Translations under genes and position numbers: made by a program
DNA from: Diaphorobacter ruginosibacter
GTDB lineage: Bacteria; Pseudomonadota; Gammaproteobacteria; Burkholderiales; Burkholderiaceae_C
Reading direction: 5' to 3'
DNA: 64,000 bases
Assembly (NCBI RefSeq): GCF_014395975.1
Contig: NZ_CP060714.1
Span: forward strand, 3,286,001-3,350,000
Shown: piece after piece, positions 1-7,895 of the stretch
Layout: every line of letters starts with the position of its first letter
Numbering within the stretch: the first letter of the stretch is position 1
Notes under the pieces: generated by a model
Database searches by the model: none
What the model was told of the DNA's origin: nothing
The model's input: the letters and a program-made list of their open reading frames with translations, nothing else

Positions 1-402
1 ATTGTCATTGAGCACCAGGGAGACGATGCGCCCGCGCAAGCTGGGCTCGAACAGGCCCGAGGCGCAGACCGTGCCGATCGCCCCGCCCATGGACGTGCCC
101 ACCCAGTGCGCCCGCTCGATACCCAGCGCATCCATGAGCTCGCGTGCCACGCGTGCATAGAAGCGCAGCCGGTATTCCTCGCGCGGGTCCCGGCTCCACT
201 GGCTGAACCCGCGGCCAATGGTGTCGGGGCAGATGACCCGGTAGCCCAGGCCCACCAGGAATTGCGCCAGCGCATCCATGTCGCGGCCCGTGCGCGCCAG
301 GCCATGCCACGCGATGACGACGGGCGCATCCGGCTTGCCCCAGTCCATGAAGTGAACCTCATAACCGGCACAGTGCACGTATCGAGAGAGGCAAGCCACC
401 AT
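1..402 (-). CDS. alpha/beta hydrolase, 3' end cut by window edge
   Basis: The first 134 codons of an alpha/beta-hydrolase-fold protein are read on the minus strand and run off the left edge, so the protein is partial. An early strand followed by an HG motif (AWHGLAR, the oxyanion region) and the nucleophile elbow GTSMGG near residue 115 are visible; the acid and histidine of the triad would lie outside the window. The chosen ATG is at 402, preceded by GGATGG; ATGs in frame at 414 and downstream are alternatives. It lies about 100 bases downstream of the 3-hydroxybutyrate oligomer hydrolase on the same strand and may be cotranscribed. The substrate cannot be told; an esterase or dienelactone/haloalkane-type hydrolase is possible. 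Confidence 0.75.
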   Translation of the reverse strand, partial: MVACLSRYVHCAGYEVHFMDWGKPDAPVVIAWHGLARTGRDMDALAQFLVGLGYRVICPDTIGRGFSQWSRDPREEYRLRFYARVARELMDALGIERAHWVGTSMGGAIGTVCASGLFEPSLRGRIVSLVLNDN

Positions 403-488
403 AGTTCCATCCATCCTTCTTCCTAAGCGGTGCTCCGGGCGCCCCGGGGATCCCCTGGGCAACGAGGAGCACCGCACCCGATGCACCG

Positions 489-504
489 ACCGGCGTGCGC
501 CGGT
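489..504. other. 16-bp perfect palindrome at the end of the oligomer hydrolase gene
   Basis: ACCGGCG-TG-CGCCGGT forms a 7-bp GC-rich stem that overlaps the stop codon of the gene ending at 504. No T-run follows on either strand, so it is a weak or factor-dependent termination or processing hairpin at best. Confidence 0.35.
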
Positions 505-2690
505 TACTCAGGCACCTTGATCGACGTTCCGGCAAACCCGATCTGGTTCGCCGTTGCCGCCGTCATTGCAAACGCGGGCACGTTGGCCGCGGTGATCGCC
601 GTGGCCGCGCCCGGCGTGCCGCCACGCGGCGTGGTGTGCACGACCTGGCTGCCCGGCAGCGCCTTGCCGCTCTTCAGGTGATCCCACATCACATCCATGG
701 CCTGGTTGAAATAGGGATGCAGCGGCACGAAGCGCGTGTCGAAGCCGGCGAACAGCAGGAACGCGTCGAAGTGCTGGGCATTCGTCACCTCGATGTAGCG
801 CAGGTTGGACTTCGCGCCCTCGATGGTCTGGTTGAGCGCGGTGTAGGCGCGAGCGTTGTTGTTCACCGGCACGAGTGCATCGCTGCGCCCCGCCACGATG
901 ATCGCCGGCTTGCCACGCAGATTGCCACTCGCCAGCACTTCTGCAATGCCCGCGCGCACGGCGTCGCTCTGCCCCTTCGACGGCTTGCTCTCCGCCGTGA
1001 GCGCGGCGCCGGTCACAGGGTCCTTGCCGCTGACCAGCGCATGCTGGCACAGCGCGTTGTCAAGGCCCAGGTCGGCCACGCCGGTCGATGGCGAAACAGC
1101 CAACGCCCAGGACTTCGCCCCGCCGACCGAGTCGTTGTAGATCACCGTGGCCGGCGTGCCGTTGGCGGTGCCGTTGGCGATCGCAAAGCTCTGCGCGAGC
1201 GCCGCCGATGCGGCAGGCACCACGTCACCCGTTGCGTTGGCCGCGCCGAAGCTGCTGTTGCAGAGGTTCGCGTCCGCGGCGAAGCGGCCGTAGGCCATGG
1301 TGTACATGGCCGAGAGGATCGGCCCGTTGCCCAGCGCATAGTGCGCGTTGTGCATCTGGTCGTTGTCCCTGGTCCATCCATAGGCACGCAGCTTGGCGAG
1401 CGCATCGGCCGCACGCTGCGCGGTGGTCTGGCCCTGCACCAGTCCCTTGGCGGCCAGGCCGTCGCAGCGTGCGGTGGCGCGGGCCGTCATCGCGGTCAGG
1501 CCGATGTAGTTGTAGATCGACGTTTCGTTGATCGCCGCGTCAGCCGCCAGCGCAGCGCATGGCTGGTAGATATTGCCGTAGGTGGTGTAGTCGGCCAGGG
1601 TCCTGCCGTAGCCGCTCACCGCCGCGCCGCCGAACTGGATGCCGTAGGCCGTCGAGTTCGGCATTTCGGTCACGGGTTCGGATGCGACCACGCCGTCAAT
1701 CAGGCCGTCGCCATCGAGCTCCGCCGCCCGCAGCACGGCCGCGCCGCCATTCGATGCCGACCCGCCGATCACCAGCGTGTTGCCCTTGTTGAACGGCACC
1801 GGATTGTCCGCCTTGCCGAACTGCTTGTTGATCACGTACATCGCATAGCGCGCGGCGGCCAGCGTGTCGTTGCCCCAGTCCTTCTCGGGGTTCTGCTGTG
1901 AGTGCGCGTGCTTGATCGAGATGCGGTTCGGGAATGCCGCGTTGTATGCCGAGCGCGCCGCATCCGTCAGGTTCGCGGCATAGTGCGCAAGCTTGCCCGC
2001 AGCGGTGCGCGTGGCGCGCGTGCCGTCGATCCGATTGACGGTATCGTCCGAGAGATTGTGCAGGCCGACGCCCTTGCCCGCATCGGTCAGGACCACCGCG
2101 CAGCCCTTCTTCAGCCCCCACTCGCCCGCCGTGCCGATGGCTCCATACAGGCCGCGCGATCCCGAGGACGGGCCCAGCACGACGCAGGGATTGGCACTGT
2201 CGAAGCTGTCGGGCACCTGCACCGCAATCGCGGTCTGCTTGCGGCCCGAGCCATCATCCAGCACGGCAAGGTATTCGCGGCCCGGAATCAGGCCTTCGCC
2301 CTGCGTGACCGTTCCATCGGGCTTCACGTTCGGCCCGTAGAGGGTGCCGTAGCCACCGCCTACCGTCGGATCGAGAATGCCGCGGTAGTTGGAATACAGT
2401 GCGTTGCGGCGCAGTTCGGCAGCCGTCGGGTTGGCCGGATCGGCATAGGCGGGGGCGGCAGCCGCGCCCAGGCCGGTCTTGCCGATGCCACCGGTGAGCA
2501 GGTCCTGCGCGGCGGCCGTGCTTCCGGTGCCGGCCGCAGTGGCGGGATAGGCCGTGGTGCTCAGCTCGGTGATGCCTCCGGGCAGGTCGTTGCTCACATG
2601 GGACGAGCCGCCTCCGCAGGCCGCCAGCGTGGCGCAGGCCAGCGCAGTGAAGCTCCACCGTCCACTCTTTCTCTTCCAGGCAGTTGTCAT
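504..2690 (-). CDS. D-(-)-3-hydroxybutyrate oligomer hydrolase, lipoprotein
   Basis: This 728-residue protein resembles the 3HB-oligomer hydrolase family, which cleaves short 3-hydroxybutyrate oligomers released from polyhydroxybutyrate to monomers. A lipoprotein signal is clear: two lysines and arginines, a hydrophobic stretch and the lipobox LAAC with Cys25, followed by GGGSS, so it is probably anchored outside the inner membrane. The serine-containing motif GGSASNGG lies at residues 309-316, in the position of the family's catalytic serine. The ATG at 2690 is chosen because GAGGAG stands 8-13 bases upstream and it starts the signal peptide; an upstream in-frame start at 2741 would add 17 residues with no signal. 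It follows livM by 79 bases on the same strand. The family assignment is from recall of the overall sequence, not a search. Confidence 0.8.
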   Translation of the reverse strand: MTTAWKRKSGRWSFTALACATLAACGGGSSHVSNDLPGGITELSTTAYPATAAGTGSTAAAQDLLTGGIGKTGLGAAAAPAYADPANPTAAELRRNALYSNYRGILDPTVGGGYGTLYGPNVKPDGTVTQGEGLIPGREYLAVLDDGSGRKQTAIAVQVPDSFDSANPCVVLGPSSGSRGLYGAIGTAGEWGLKKGCAVVLTDAGKGVGLHNLSDDTVNRIDGTRATRTAAGKLAHYAANLTDAARSAYNAAFPNRISIKHAHSQQNPEKDWGNDTLAAARYAMYVINKQFGKADNPVPFNKGNTLVIGGSASNGGAAVLRAAELDGDGLIDGVVASEPVTEMPNSTAYGIQFGGAAVSGYGRTLADYTTYGNIYQPCAALAADAAINETSIYNYIGLTAMTARATARCDGLAAKGLVQGQTTAQRAADALAKLRAYGWTRDNDQMHNAHYALGNGPILSAMYTMAYGRFAADANLCNSSFGAANATGDVVPAASAALAQSFAIANGTANGTPATVIYNDSVGGAKSWALAVSPSTGVADLGLDNALCQHALVSGKDPVTGAALTAESKPSKGQSDAVRAGIAEVLASGNLRGKPAIIVAGRSDALVPVNNNARAYTALNQTIEGAKSNLRYIEVTNAQHFDAFLLFAGFDTRFVPLHPYFNQAMDVMWDHLKSGKALPGSQVVHTTPRGGTPGAATAITAANVPAFAMTAATANQIGFAGTSIKVPE

Positions 2691-2769
2691 GCTGTTGTCT
2701 CCTCGGGTTGGGTTGGATGAATAAGCACTGTCACAGAACAATCTTCACGCGTGCCCGCACGAGCCCCGC

Positions 2770-3843
2770 TCAGGACCGGGCACGCGCGGATCTCAGGCGC
2801 CCCACTACGCCGGTGGGGAAGTAGTACACGGAAAGCACGAAAAGCACGCCCAGCCACAGCAGCCAGCGGTCGGGCGACAACAAGGCGGACAGCCAGGGAA
2901 GGCCGCTGGTCGCGTCATGCGCAATGCGCAGCAGATCCTGCAGGTAGCTCTGGGCAATGACGAACAGCACCGAGCCGATCACCGCCCCGTACATCGTGCC
3001 CATGCCGCCTATCACGACGATCAGCAGGCAGTCCATCATGATCTCGAACGAGAGCGATGTGTCCGGACCGTTGTAGCGCAGCCAGAGGGCCAGCATGGCG
3101 CCGGCCAGCGTGGCGAACAGCGCGGACAGGACGCTCGAGAGCGTGCGGTACACCACCACGCGGTAGCCGATGGCCTCGGCGCGGAACTCGTTCTCGCGAA
3201 TGGCCTGCAGGACGCGGCCGAACGGCGAATTCACGATGCGCAGCAGCGCCAGCAGCAGGACCACGGCCAGCACGAACAGCAGGTAGTACGTGAGGATACG
3301 GCCGTCGATGGTGACGCCGAGCACGTCGTTCTCGAAAGGCTCGAAGCTGGGCGACAGCCACTGCGGCAGCTTGAAGGTGAGCCCGTCCTCGCCGCCCGTC
3401 CAGTCCGAGAGCTGCGACGCCAGCGTCTGGAACGCAGCCGCGACGGCCAGCGTGATCATCGCGAAGAAGATGGCGCGCACGCGCAGCGAGAACAGGCCGA
3501 TCGCCAGCGCCAGCACCAACGACACCAGCAGCGCAGCCCCCACGCCGGTGAACAGCGCGGTCCAGGTCGCGCCCAGCCGCGTGGTCGCTATCGCGATGCC
3601 GTATGCACCGATGCCGAAGAACATGGTCTGGGCGAAGCTGACGATGCCGGTGTAGCCGAGCAGCAGGTCGAAGCTCGCCACCAGGACGATGAAGACCAGG
3701 ATCTTGGCCGCCACGTTGAGCGCCTTCACGCCCGGAAACGCGAACGGCGCCACGGCCAGTCCCACCAGCACGGCCAGCAGCAGCACCGCGAGGATGCGGC
3801 TGCGCGGGAAGTCTGCGGAGAGCAGTCGGTTCATGAACCACAT
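2770..3843 (-). CDS. livM: branched-chain amino acid ABC transporter permease LivM
   Basis: LivM is one of the two inner-membrane permease subunits of a HAAT-type ABC importer. The 357-residue product has about eight to ten hydrophobic segments, starting with residues 17-37, and carries the family region with EFRAEAIGY, where the cytoplasmic coupling loop contacts the ATPases, followed by a long hydrophobic stretch containing GGMGTMYG. The start ATG at 3843 has GGGAG about ten bases upstream; a second ATG three codons in is possible. It is the last of the livJGFHM genes, separated by 19 bases from livH. The size is usual for the family. The substrate (Leu/Ile/Val, amides, urea or aromatic acids) cannot be told from the permease. 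Confidence 0.9.
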   Translation of the reverse strand: MWFMNRLLSADFPRSRILAVLLLAVLVGLAVAPFAFPGVKALNVAAKILVFIVLVASFDLLLGYTGIVSFAQTMFFGIGAYGIAIATTRLGATWTALFTGVGAALLVSLVLALAIGLFSLRVRAIFFAMITLAVAAAFQTLASQLSDWTGGEDGLTFKLPQWLSPSFEPFENDVLGVTIDGRILTYYLLFVLAVVLLLALLRIVNSPFGRVLQAIRENEFRAEAIGYRVVVYRTLSSVLSALFATLAGAMLALWLRYNGPDTSLSFEIMMDCLLIVVIGGMGTMYGAVIGSVLFVIAQSYLQDLLRIAHDATSGLPWLSALLSPDRWLLWLGVLFVLSVYYFPTGVVGRLRSARARS

Positions 3844-3862
3844 GGTGTCTGCACTCCCTTGC

Positions 3863-4888
3863 TCAACGGCTCGTCACCGGATAGACGCCCTGCGGCCGCC
3901 ACAGCAGGATGGCCACCATCAGGGCGATGTTGGAAAACAGGGCGACCTTGGGGGCGAGAAACCCGGTGTAGTTCGCCATCAAACCCACGAGCAGCGCCCC
4001 GATCAGCGCACCTCCGGTGCTGCCCAGGCCGCCGATGATGATGACGATGAAGATCAGCACATTCACCTGCGCGCCCATCTGCGGCACCACGTTCTGCTGG
4101 TACAGGCCCCACATCACCCCGCCCAGCCCGGCAAGTGCCGAACCCGCGACGAACACGCCGATGAACAGGCGTCGAATGCGGTAGCCGAGCGACTCGACCA
4201 TTTCCCGGTCCTGCACGCCCGCGCGGATCAGCAGGCCGATCTTGGTGCGCGAGAGCGTAAAGGCCAGCAATGCGAACACCAGGGTGCCGACCGCCACGGC
4301 GAACACGCGGTATTTCTCCACCGCCGCATCGCCCAGCAGCCACGCGCCCTTCACGGCCTCCGGCAGCGGCAACGGCACCTGTTCGGGCCCCCAGATCACC
4401 TTGATCAGTTCTTCCCCGATGATCATGCCGCCCATGGTGATCAGGATCTGCTTGAGATGCTGGCCGTACACGGGGCGCACGATGAAGCGCTCGAACGCAA
4501 GCCCCAGTGCCCCGGCCACGAGCATGGCCACCAGCATTGCCGGAAACACGGCCATCAGGTTGCGCCAGAGCTCGCCCGACTGCGTGTAGTCCCCCATCAG
4601 CGCGAACACGCTCGTGGCAACGAATGCCCCAAGCGCGATGAAAACGCCGTGGCCGAAGTTCAGGACGTCCATCAGGCCGAACACCAGCGTGAGGCCCGAT
4701 GCGATGATGAAGATGATCATGCCCATGGCCAGCCCTGCCACCGTGAGCGTGAGCCAGGTGCTTGGCGAGCCGATGAAGGGCAGCACCGCCAGTGCGAGCA
4801 GCGGCACGAGCGCCAGCGGCTTCCAGTCCAGGTCGCGCCGCGCAAGCGGCATGTCGTCGTTGGGGTGGATCGGGTCGTTGGCGCTCAT
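3863..4888 (-). CDS. livH: branched-chain amino acid ABC transporter permease LivH
   Basis: LivH is the second permease subunit of the importer. The 341-residue protein has a roughly 35-residue cytoplasmic N-terminus longer than that of E. coli LivH, then about eight membrane segments. The motif LGYRIRRLFIGVF near residue 240 is the conserved cytoplasmic coupling helix, and GGLGSTGGALIGALLVGL follows. Its ATG overlaps the livF stop in an ATGA (4885-4888), implying translational coupling. As for LivM, the family is clear and the substrate is not. Confidence 0.9.
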   Translation of the reverse strand: MSANDPIHPNDDMPLARRDLDWKPLALVPLLALAVLPFIGSPSTWLTLTVAGLAMGMIIFIIASGLTLVFGLMDVLNFGHGVFIALGAFVATSVFALMGDYTQSGELWRNLMAVFPAMLVAMLVAGALGLAFERFIVRPVYGQHLKQILITMGGMIIGEELIKVIWGPEQVPLPLPEAVKGAWLLGDAAVEKYRVFAVAVGTLVFALLAFTLSRTKIGLLIRAGVQDREMVESLGYRIRRLFIGVFVAGSALAGLGGVMWGLYQQNVVPQMGAQVNVLIFIVIIIGGLGSTGGALIGALLVGLMANYTGFLAPKVALFSNIALMVAILLWRPQGVYPVTSR

Positions 4889-5619
4889 ATGCTCAGCCCC
4901 AGTAGTGATTGCATGAGTGCCTCGTCCTGCGCCAGCGCCGCCATGCGCCCCGCATGCACGATGCGGCCGTTGTCCATGATGGCGACCTCGTCGCCCAGGC
5001 GCTTGGCGAACTGCGTGTTCTGTTCCACGAGGATGATGGTGCAGCCCGCGGCCTTGAGCGCCGAGAACGCATCGATCATGTTGTTGATCATTGCGGGAGC
5101 AAGACCCTTGCTGGGCTCATCCACGATGAGCAGGTCGCGCGGCTCCACGATGGCGCGCGCCACCGCGACCATCTGCTTCTGCCCGCCCGAGAGCTTGCCC
5201 GCGGGGTGGTTCCAGAATTTCTTCACGGCAGGGAAAAGCGCGAAGATCCAGTCCAGCCGGGTGCTGTCCATCTGGCCTGCGTGGCTTGCGCCGCGCGCGG
5301 CGAGCAGCAGGTTCTCCTTCACCGTGAGGTCGGCGAAGATGCCCATGTTCTCCGGCACATAGGCAATGTTCAGCGTCGCGATCGCGGGCGTCGCCAGCTG
5401 CGTGATGTCTCGGCCCGCGTAGTGCACCGATCCCTGCGATGCACGCCACAGGCCCATGATGGTGCGCAGCGTGGTGGTCTTGCCCGCGCCATTGCGCCCG
5501 AGCAGCATCGTGACCTCGCCGCGCGGCACGGCAAGATCGACGCCATGCAGGATGTGGTACGCGCCAATGTGCGTGTGAACGCCCCTGAGTTCGAGGAGCA
5601 GGTCGGTTCTTGCGGTCAT
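4885..5619 (-). CDS. livF: branched-chain amino acid ABC transporter ATPase LivF
   Basis: This 244-residue ATPase energises the importer. Walker A is GRNGAGKTT near residues 42-50, the signature is LSGGQKQMVAVARA near residue 143, and Walker B is DLLIVDEPSKGL; the LivF-typical PSKGLAP follows. The ATG overlaps the livG stop by four bases (ATGA at 5616-5619), so livG and livF are probably made in equal amounts. Length is standard for LivF. Confidence 0.93.
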   Translation of the reverse strand: MTARTDLLLELRGVHTHIGAYHILHGVDLAVPRGEVTMLLGRNGAGKTTTLRTIMGLWRASQGSVHYAGRDITQLATPAIATLNIAYVPENMGIFADLTVKENLLLAARGASHAGQMDSTRLDWIFALFPAVKKFWNHPAGKLSGGQKQMVAVARAIVEPRDLLIVDEPSKGLAPAMINNMIDAFSALKAAGCTIILVEQNTQFAKRLGDEVAIMDNGRIVHAGRMAALAQDEALMQSLLGLSI

Positions 5620-6398
5620 GCGTTCACCTCGCTGCCCGGCATCACGTTCGCCACGCCCAAGTAGGCCTGCTGCACCACGGGTGATGCAATCACCTCGGCC
5701 GGCTCGCCATCGGCCACCAGCGTGCCGTTGTGCAGCACGATGATGCGGTCGGCCAGTTCGCGCACCACGTCCATCTTGTGCTCCACGAGAAGAATGGTCT
5801 TGGATTTGTCTTGCTTGAGCTTGCGGATCAGGTCCAGGATCACGGGCGCTTCGTCATGGCTCATGCCTGCCGTGGGCTCGTCGAACATGTAGACCTGGGG
5901 TGCAAGCGCCATGAGCAGCGCGACCTCGAGCTTGCGCTGGTCGCCGTGCGGCAGCGACGCCACCGGGTCGTCTCTTCGGGCGTCGAGGGCCACGCCCGCA
6001 AGGATTTCCTCCGCGCGTTGCTGCAGGGCCTTGTGGTCGCTCCAGATGCTCCAGAGATTGAGGCCATGGCGATGCCTGCCCTCGTGGATGGCCTGCACGG
6101 CAAGGCGCACGTTCTCCACAACCGAGAGATGCGGGAACAGGTTGGTGAGCTGGAACGCGCGGCCCAGGCCCGCCCGGGTTCTGGCCGAGGCCGGTTGCGT
6201 TGTGAGCTCGGAGTCTCCCAGCCAGACCCGTCCCTCGGTGGCCTTCAACTGGCCCGATATCAGGTTGAAATAGGTGGTCTTGCCTGCGCCGTTGGGGCCG
6301 ACGATGGCGGTCAGCGTACCTGGCTGGAAGCTGCAGGTGACGCCGTTGACGGCCACGTGGCCGCCGAAGCGGATGGTGAGGTTTTCTGTTCGCAGCAT
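5616..6398 (-). CDS. livG: branched-chain amino acid ABC transporter ATPase LivG
   Basis: LivG is the second nucleotide-binding subunit, 260 residues from the ATG at 6398. The protein starts MLRTENLTIRFGGHVAVNGV, the classic LivG opening, with Walker A GPNGAGKTT, the LSGGQ-equivalent region degenerated to LPHGDQRKLEVA (a LivG/urea-type variant), and Walker B MFDEPTAGMSHDE. LivG typically has a longer helical insertion than LivF, seen here at HEGRHRHGLNLWSIWSDHK. An upstream in-frame start at 6500 exists but lies in a GC hairpin and would add 34 unconserved residues. It is 111 bases downstream of livJ. Confidence 0.92.
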   Translation of the reverse strand: MLRTENLTIRFGGHVAVNGVTCSFQPGTLTAIVGPNGAGKTTYFNLISGQLKATEGRVWLGDSELTTQPASARTRAGLGRAFQLTNLFPHLSVVENVRLAVQAIHEGRHRHGLNLWSIWSDHKALQQRAEEILAGVALDARRDDPVASLPHGDQRKLEVALLMALAPQVYMFDEPTAGMSHDEAPVILDLIRKLKQDKSKTILLVEHKMDVVRELADRIIVLHNGTLVADGEPAEVIASPVVQQAYLGVANVMPGSEVNA

Positions 6399-6448
6399 GT
6401 CTTGTTTTCGGCGGTCCGCATCGCGTGGATTCCGAGGCGAGGCGGGAC

Positions 6449-6476
6449 GGGGCCCGGCCCCGGCGCTCCAGGCGCC
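6449..6476 (-). other. GC-rich intercistronic hairpins between livJ and livG
   Basis: Two adjacent dyads are seen: the palindrome GGGGCCCGGCCCC (6449-6461) and GGCGC-TCCAG-GCGCC (6462-6476). No T-run follows. Placed just after the binding-protein gene, such hairpins commonly protect its mRNA end so that the binding protein outnumbers the membrane subunits; that role here is inference. Confidence 0.4.
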
Positions 6477-6509
6477 ATGGCCGACCCAGGCAACAGGCAA
6501 GGCAGAAGA

Positions 6510-7694
6510 TCAGCGCTGATTCCGGACGGGAACCGACATCTCTTCCGGCTTGATCTCCCGAACCAACTCGGGCACGCCCCAGGTCACGGCCGGGTCGTTC
6601 TTCACCTTGAAGTGGTACATGCTCTGCATCGCCTGATGGTCTTCCTTGCGGAACGTCATCGTGCCCTTGGGCGTATCGAAGCTCATCCCCTCCATCGCCT
6701 TGATGAGCGTGTTGGCCTTGGTGTCGCCATTGGTCTTCTTCAGCGCGGTCACGATGGCCATCGCGGCGGAGAACCCGCCCGCGGTGAAGAAGTCCGGAGG
6801 AGCCTTGAACTGCTTGTAGTTCATCGACACCAGTGCCTCGTTCACGGGATTCTTGGGAATGCCGTAGTAGTAGTACGTCGCACCCTCCATGCCGGGCATG
6901 TTCTTGTAGGCGGCCATCGCGGGCAGGATGTTGCCGCCGGTGGCGATCTCGATGCCGTAGCGCTTCAGATCCATGTCGTTGATCTTGAAGGGGTTGCCTG
7001 CGCCCGCCCAGAGAATCCAGATGACTTTCCTGCCCGGCAGGTCCTTGAGCTTGTCGATCATGCGCTGCGCGCCGGCGGTGAAGTCGGTGGTCGCGGCAGG
7101 AAGGAATTCCTCGTGCACGAACTTGCCCTTCTTGATCGCGTCCTTGAAGGCCTTGGCGCCGTCGCGGCCGAAGGCGTTGTCCTGGGCCAGCACGGCGATC
7201 TGCACACCGGGCCTGTCGATCGCGATGGCGTTGCTGATGGCATCCTGGCTGGAGTTGCGGCCGGTGCGGAAGATGTACTTGTTCCACTTGTCGCCGGTGA
7301 TCGAGTCGGCCACGGCGGGCTCGACCAGCAGGATCTTCTTGTATTCCTCGGCCACGGGCAGCATGGCCAGCGCCACGCCCGATGCCGTCGGGCCGATGGC
7401 GAGATCCGCCTTGTCGTCCGAGTAGGCCGTGGCGAGCAGGCTCTTGCCCATGTCGGGCTTGCCCTGGTCGTCCTTCTCGATGACCACGATCTTCTTGCCT
7501 GCCACGGTCATGCTGCCGCCGGTGGCATATTCGAAGCCCATCATCAGGCCGGCCTGGGTCTGCTTGCCATAGGATTCGAGCGCGCCCGTCTTGCTGTAGA
7601 CGTGCGCGATGCGGACCTCCTGCGCCTGGCTCCAGGCCGGTGCGGTTGCAAGGGAAACAAGGGCCACGCTGGCCAGCAGACTGCGACGATGCAT
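6510..7694 (-). CDS. livJ: ABC transporter substrate-binding protein, LivJ/LivK type
   Basis: This 394-residue periplasmic binding protein delivers substrate to LivHMGF. It has a Sec signal (MHRRSLLASVALVSLATAPAWSQA, residues 1-24) and then the type I periplasmic-binding fold, with the usual opening EVRIAHVYSKTGALESYGKQTQAGL and the central region AVLAQDNAFGRDGAKAFKDAI. The ATG at 7694 has GGAG about nine bases upstream; an upstream in-frame start at 7745 lies within the sigma54 promoter and is rejected. It is the first gene of the operon. The ligand is unknown; HAAT binding proteins of this type bind branched-chain amino acids, amides, urea or aromatic acids. Confidence 0.85.
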   Translation of the reverse strand: MHRRSLLASVALVSLATAPAWSQAQEVRIAHVYSKTGALESYGKQTQAGLMMGFEYATGGSMTVAGKKIVVIEKDDQGKPDMGKSLLATAYSDDKADLAIGPTASGVALAMLPVAEEYKKILLVEPAVADSITGDKWNKYIFRTGRNSSQDAISNAIAIDRPGVQIAVLAQDNAFGRDGAKAFKDAIKKGKFVHEEFLPAATTDFTAGAQRMIDKLKDLPGRKVIWILWAGAGNPFKINDMDLKRYGIEIATGGNILPAMAAYKNMPGMEGATYYYYGIPKNPVNEALVSMNYKQFKAPPDFFTAGGFSAAMAIVTALKKTNGDTKANTLIKAMEGMSFDTPKGTMTFRKEDHQAMQSMYHFKVKNDPAVTWGVPELVREIKPEEMSVPVRNQR

Positions 7695-7739
7695 GATGGT
7701 TGACTCCGTTCTTATAGGCGTTGACAGGACCAAGGCAAC

Positions 7740-7754
7740 GCACAAGCCATGCCA
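7740..7754 (-). promoter_or_regulatory. sigma54 (-24/-12) promoter of the liv operon
   Basis: Read on the minus strand, TGGCATGGCTTGTGC matches the sigma54 consensus TGGCAC-N(5)-TTGC: GG at -24 and GC at -12 are intact with the correct spacing. A transcript would start near 7728, giving a leader of about 34 bases before the livJ ATG. The gene immediately upstream encodes a sigma54 activator, which supports the call. Not confirmed by any experiment. Confidence 0.72.
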
Positions 7755-7842
7755 ACATCGCGGAACGCAGGCCAGCCAACGGGTTGCGGCACATAGGCCG
7801 CCGCACCGCAGCGAAGGCGCTCCGGAATGAGCGTCAAAACGA

Positions 7843-7895
7843 CTGAAAAACAGACAATTTCATGCCTGATTTTCAGCCAATTGCCTGAATTTCAC
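7843..7895. promoter_or_regulatory. three candidate enhancer sites for the adjacent sigma54 activator
   Basis: Three related 11-mers lie 90-155 bases upstream of the -24 element: CTGAAAAACAG (7843-7853), CTGATTTTCAG (7866-7876, CTGA/TCAG dyad) and CTGAATTTCAC (7885-7895). The reverse complement of the second differs from the first at one base. Distance and repetition fit upstream activating sequences of a Fis-HTH sigma54 activator. The third overlaps the end of the activator gene. Binding is inferred. Confidence 0.55.

Noticed and set aside
495..1901. Long open frame antisense to the oligomer hydrolase
   Set aside because: Arginine- and histidine-rich translation typical of the reverse strand of a GC-rich gene; the minus-strand reading has a signal peptide and family motifs.
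3689..5362. Long plus-strand open frame opposite livM, livH and livF
   Set aside because: Low-complexity, histidine/glutamine-rich product spanning several well-supported transporter genes on the other strand.
5854..7806. 650-codon minus-strand frame across livJ and livG
   Set aside because: It runs in another frame through two genes with clear motifs and has the arginine/glycine-rich character of a shadow frame.
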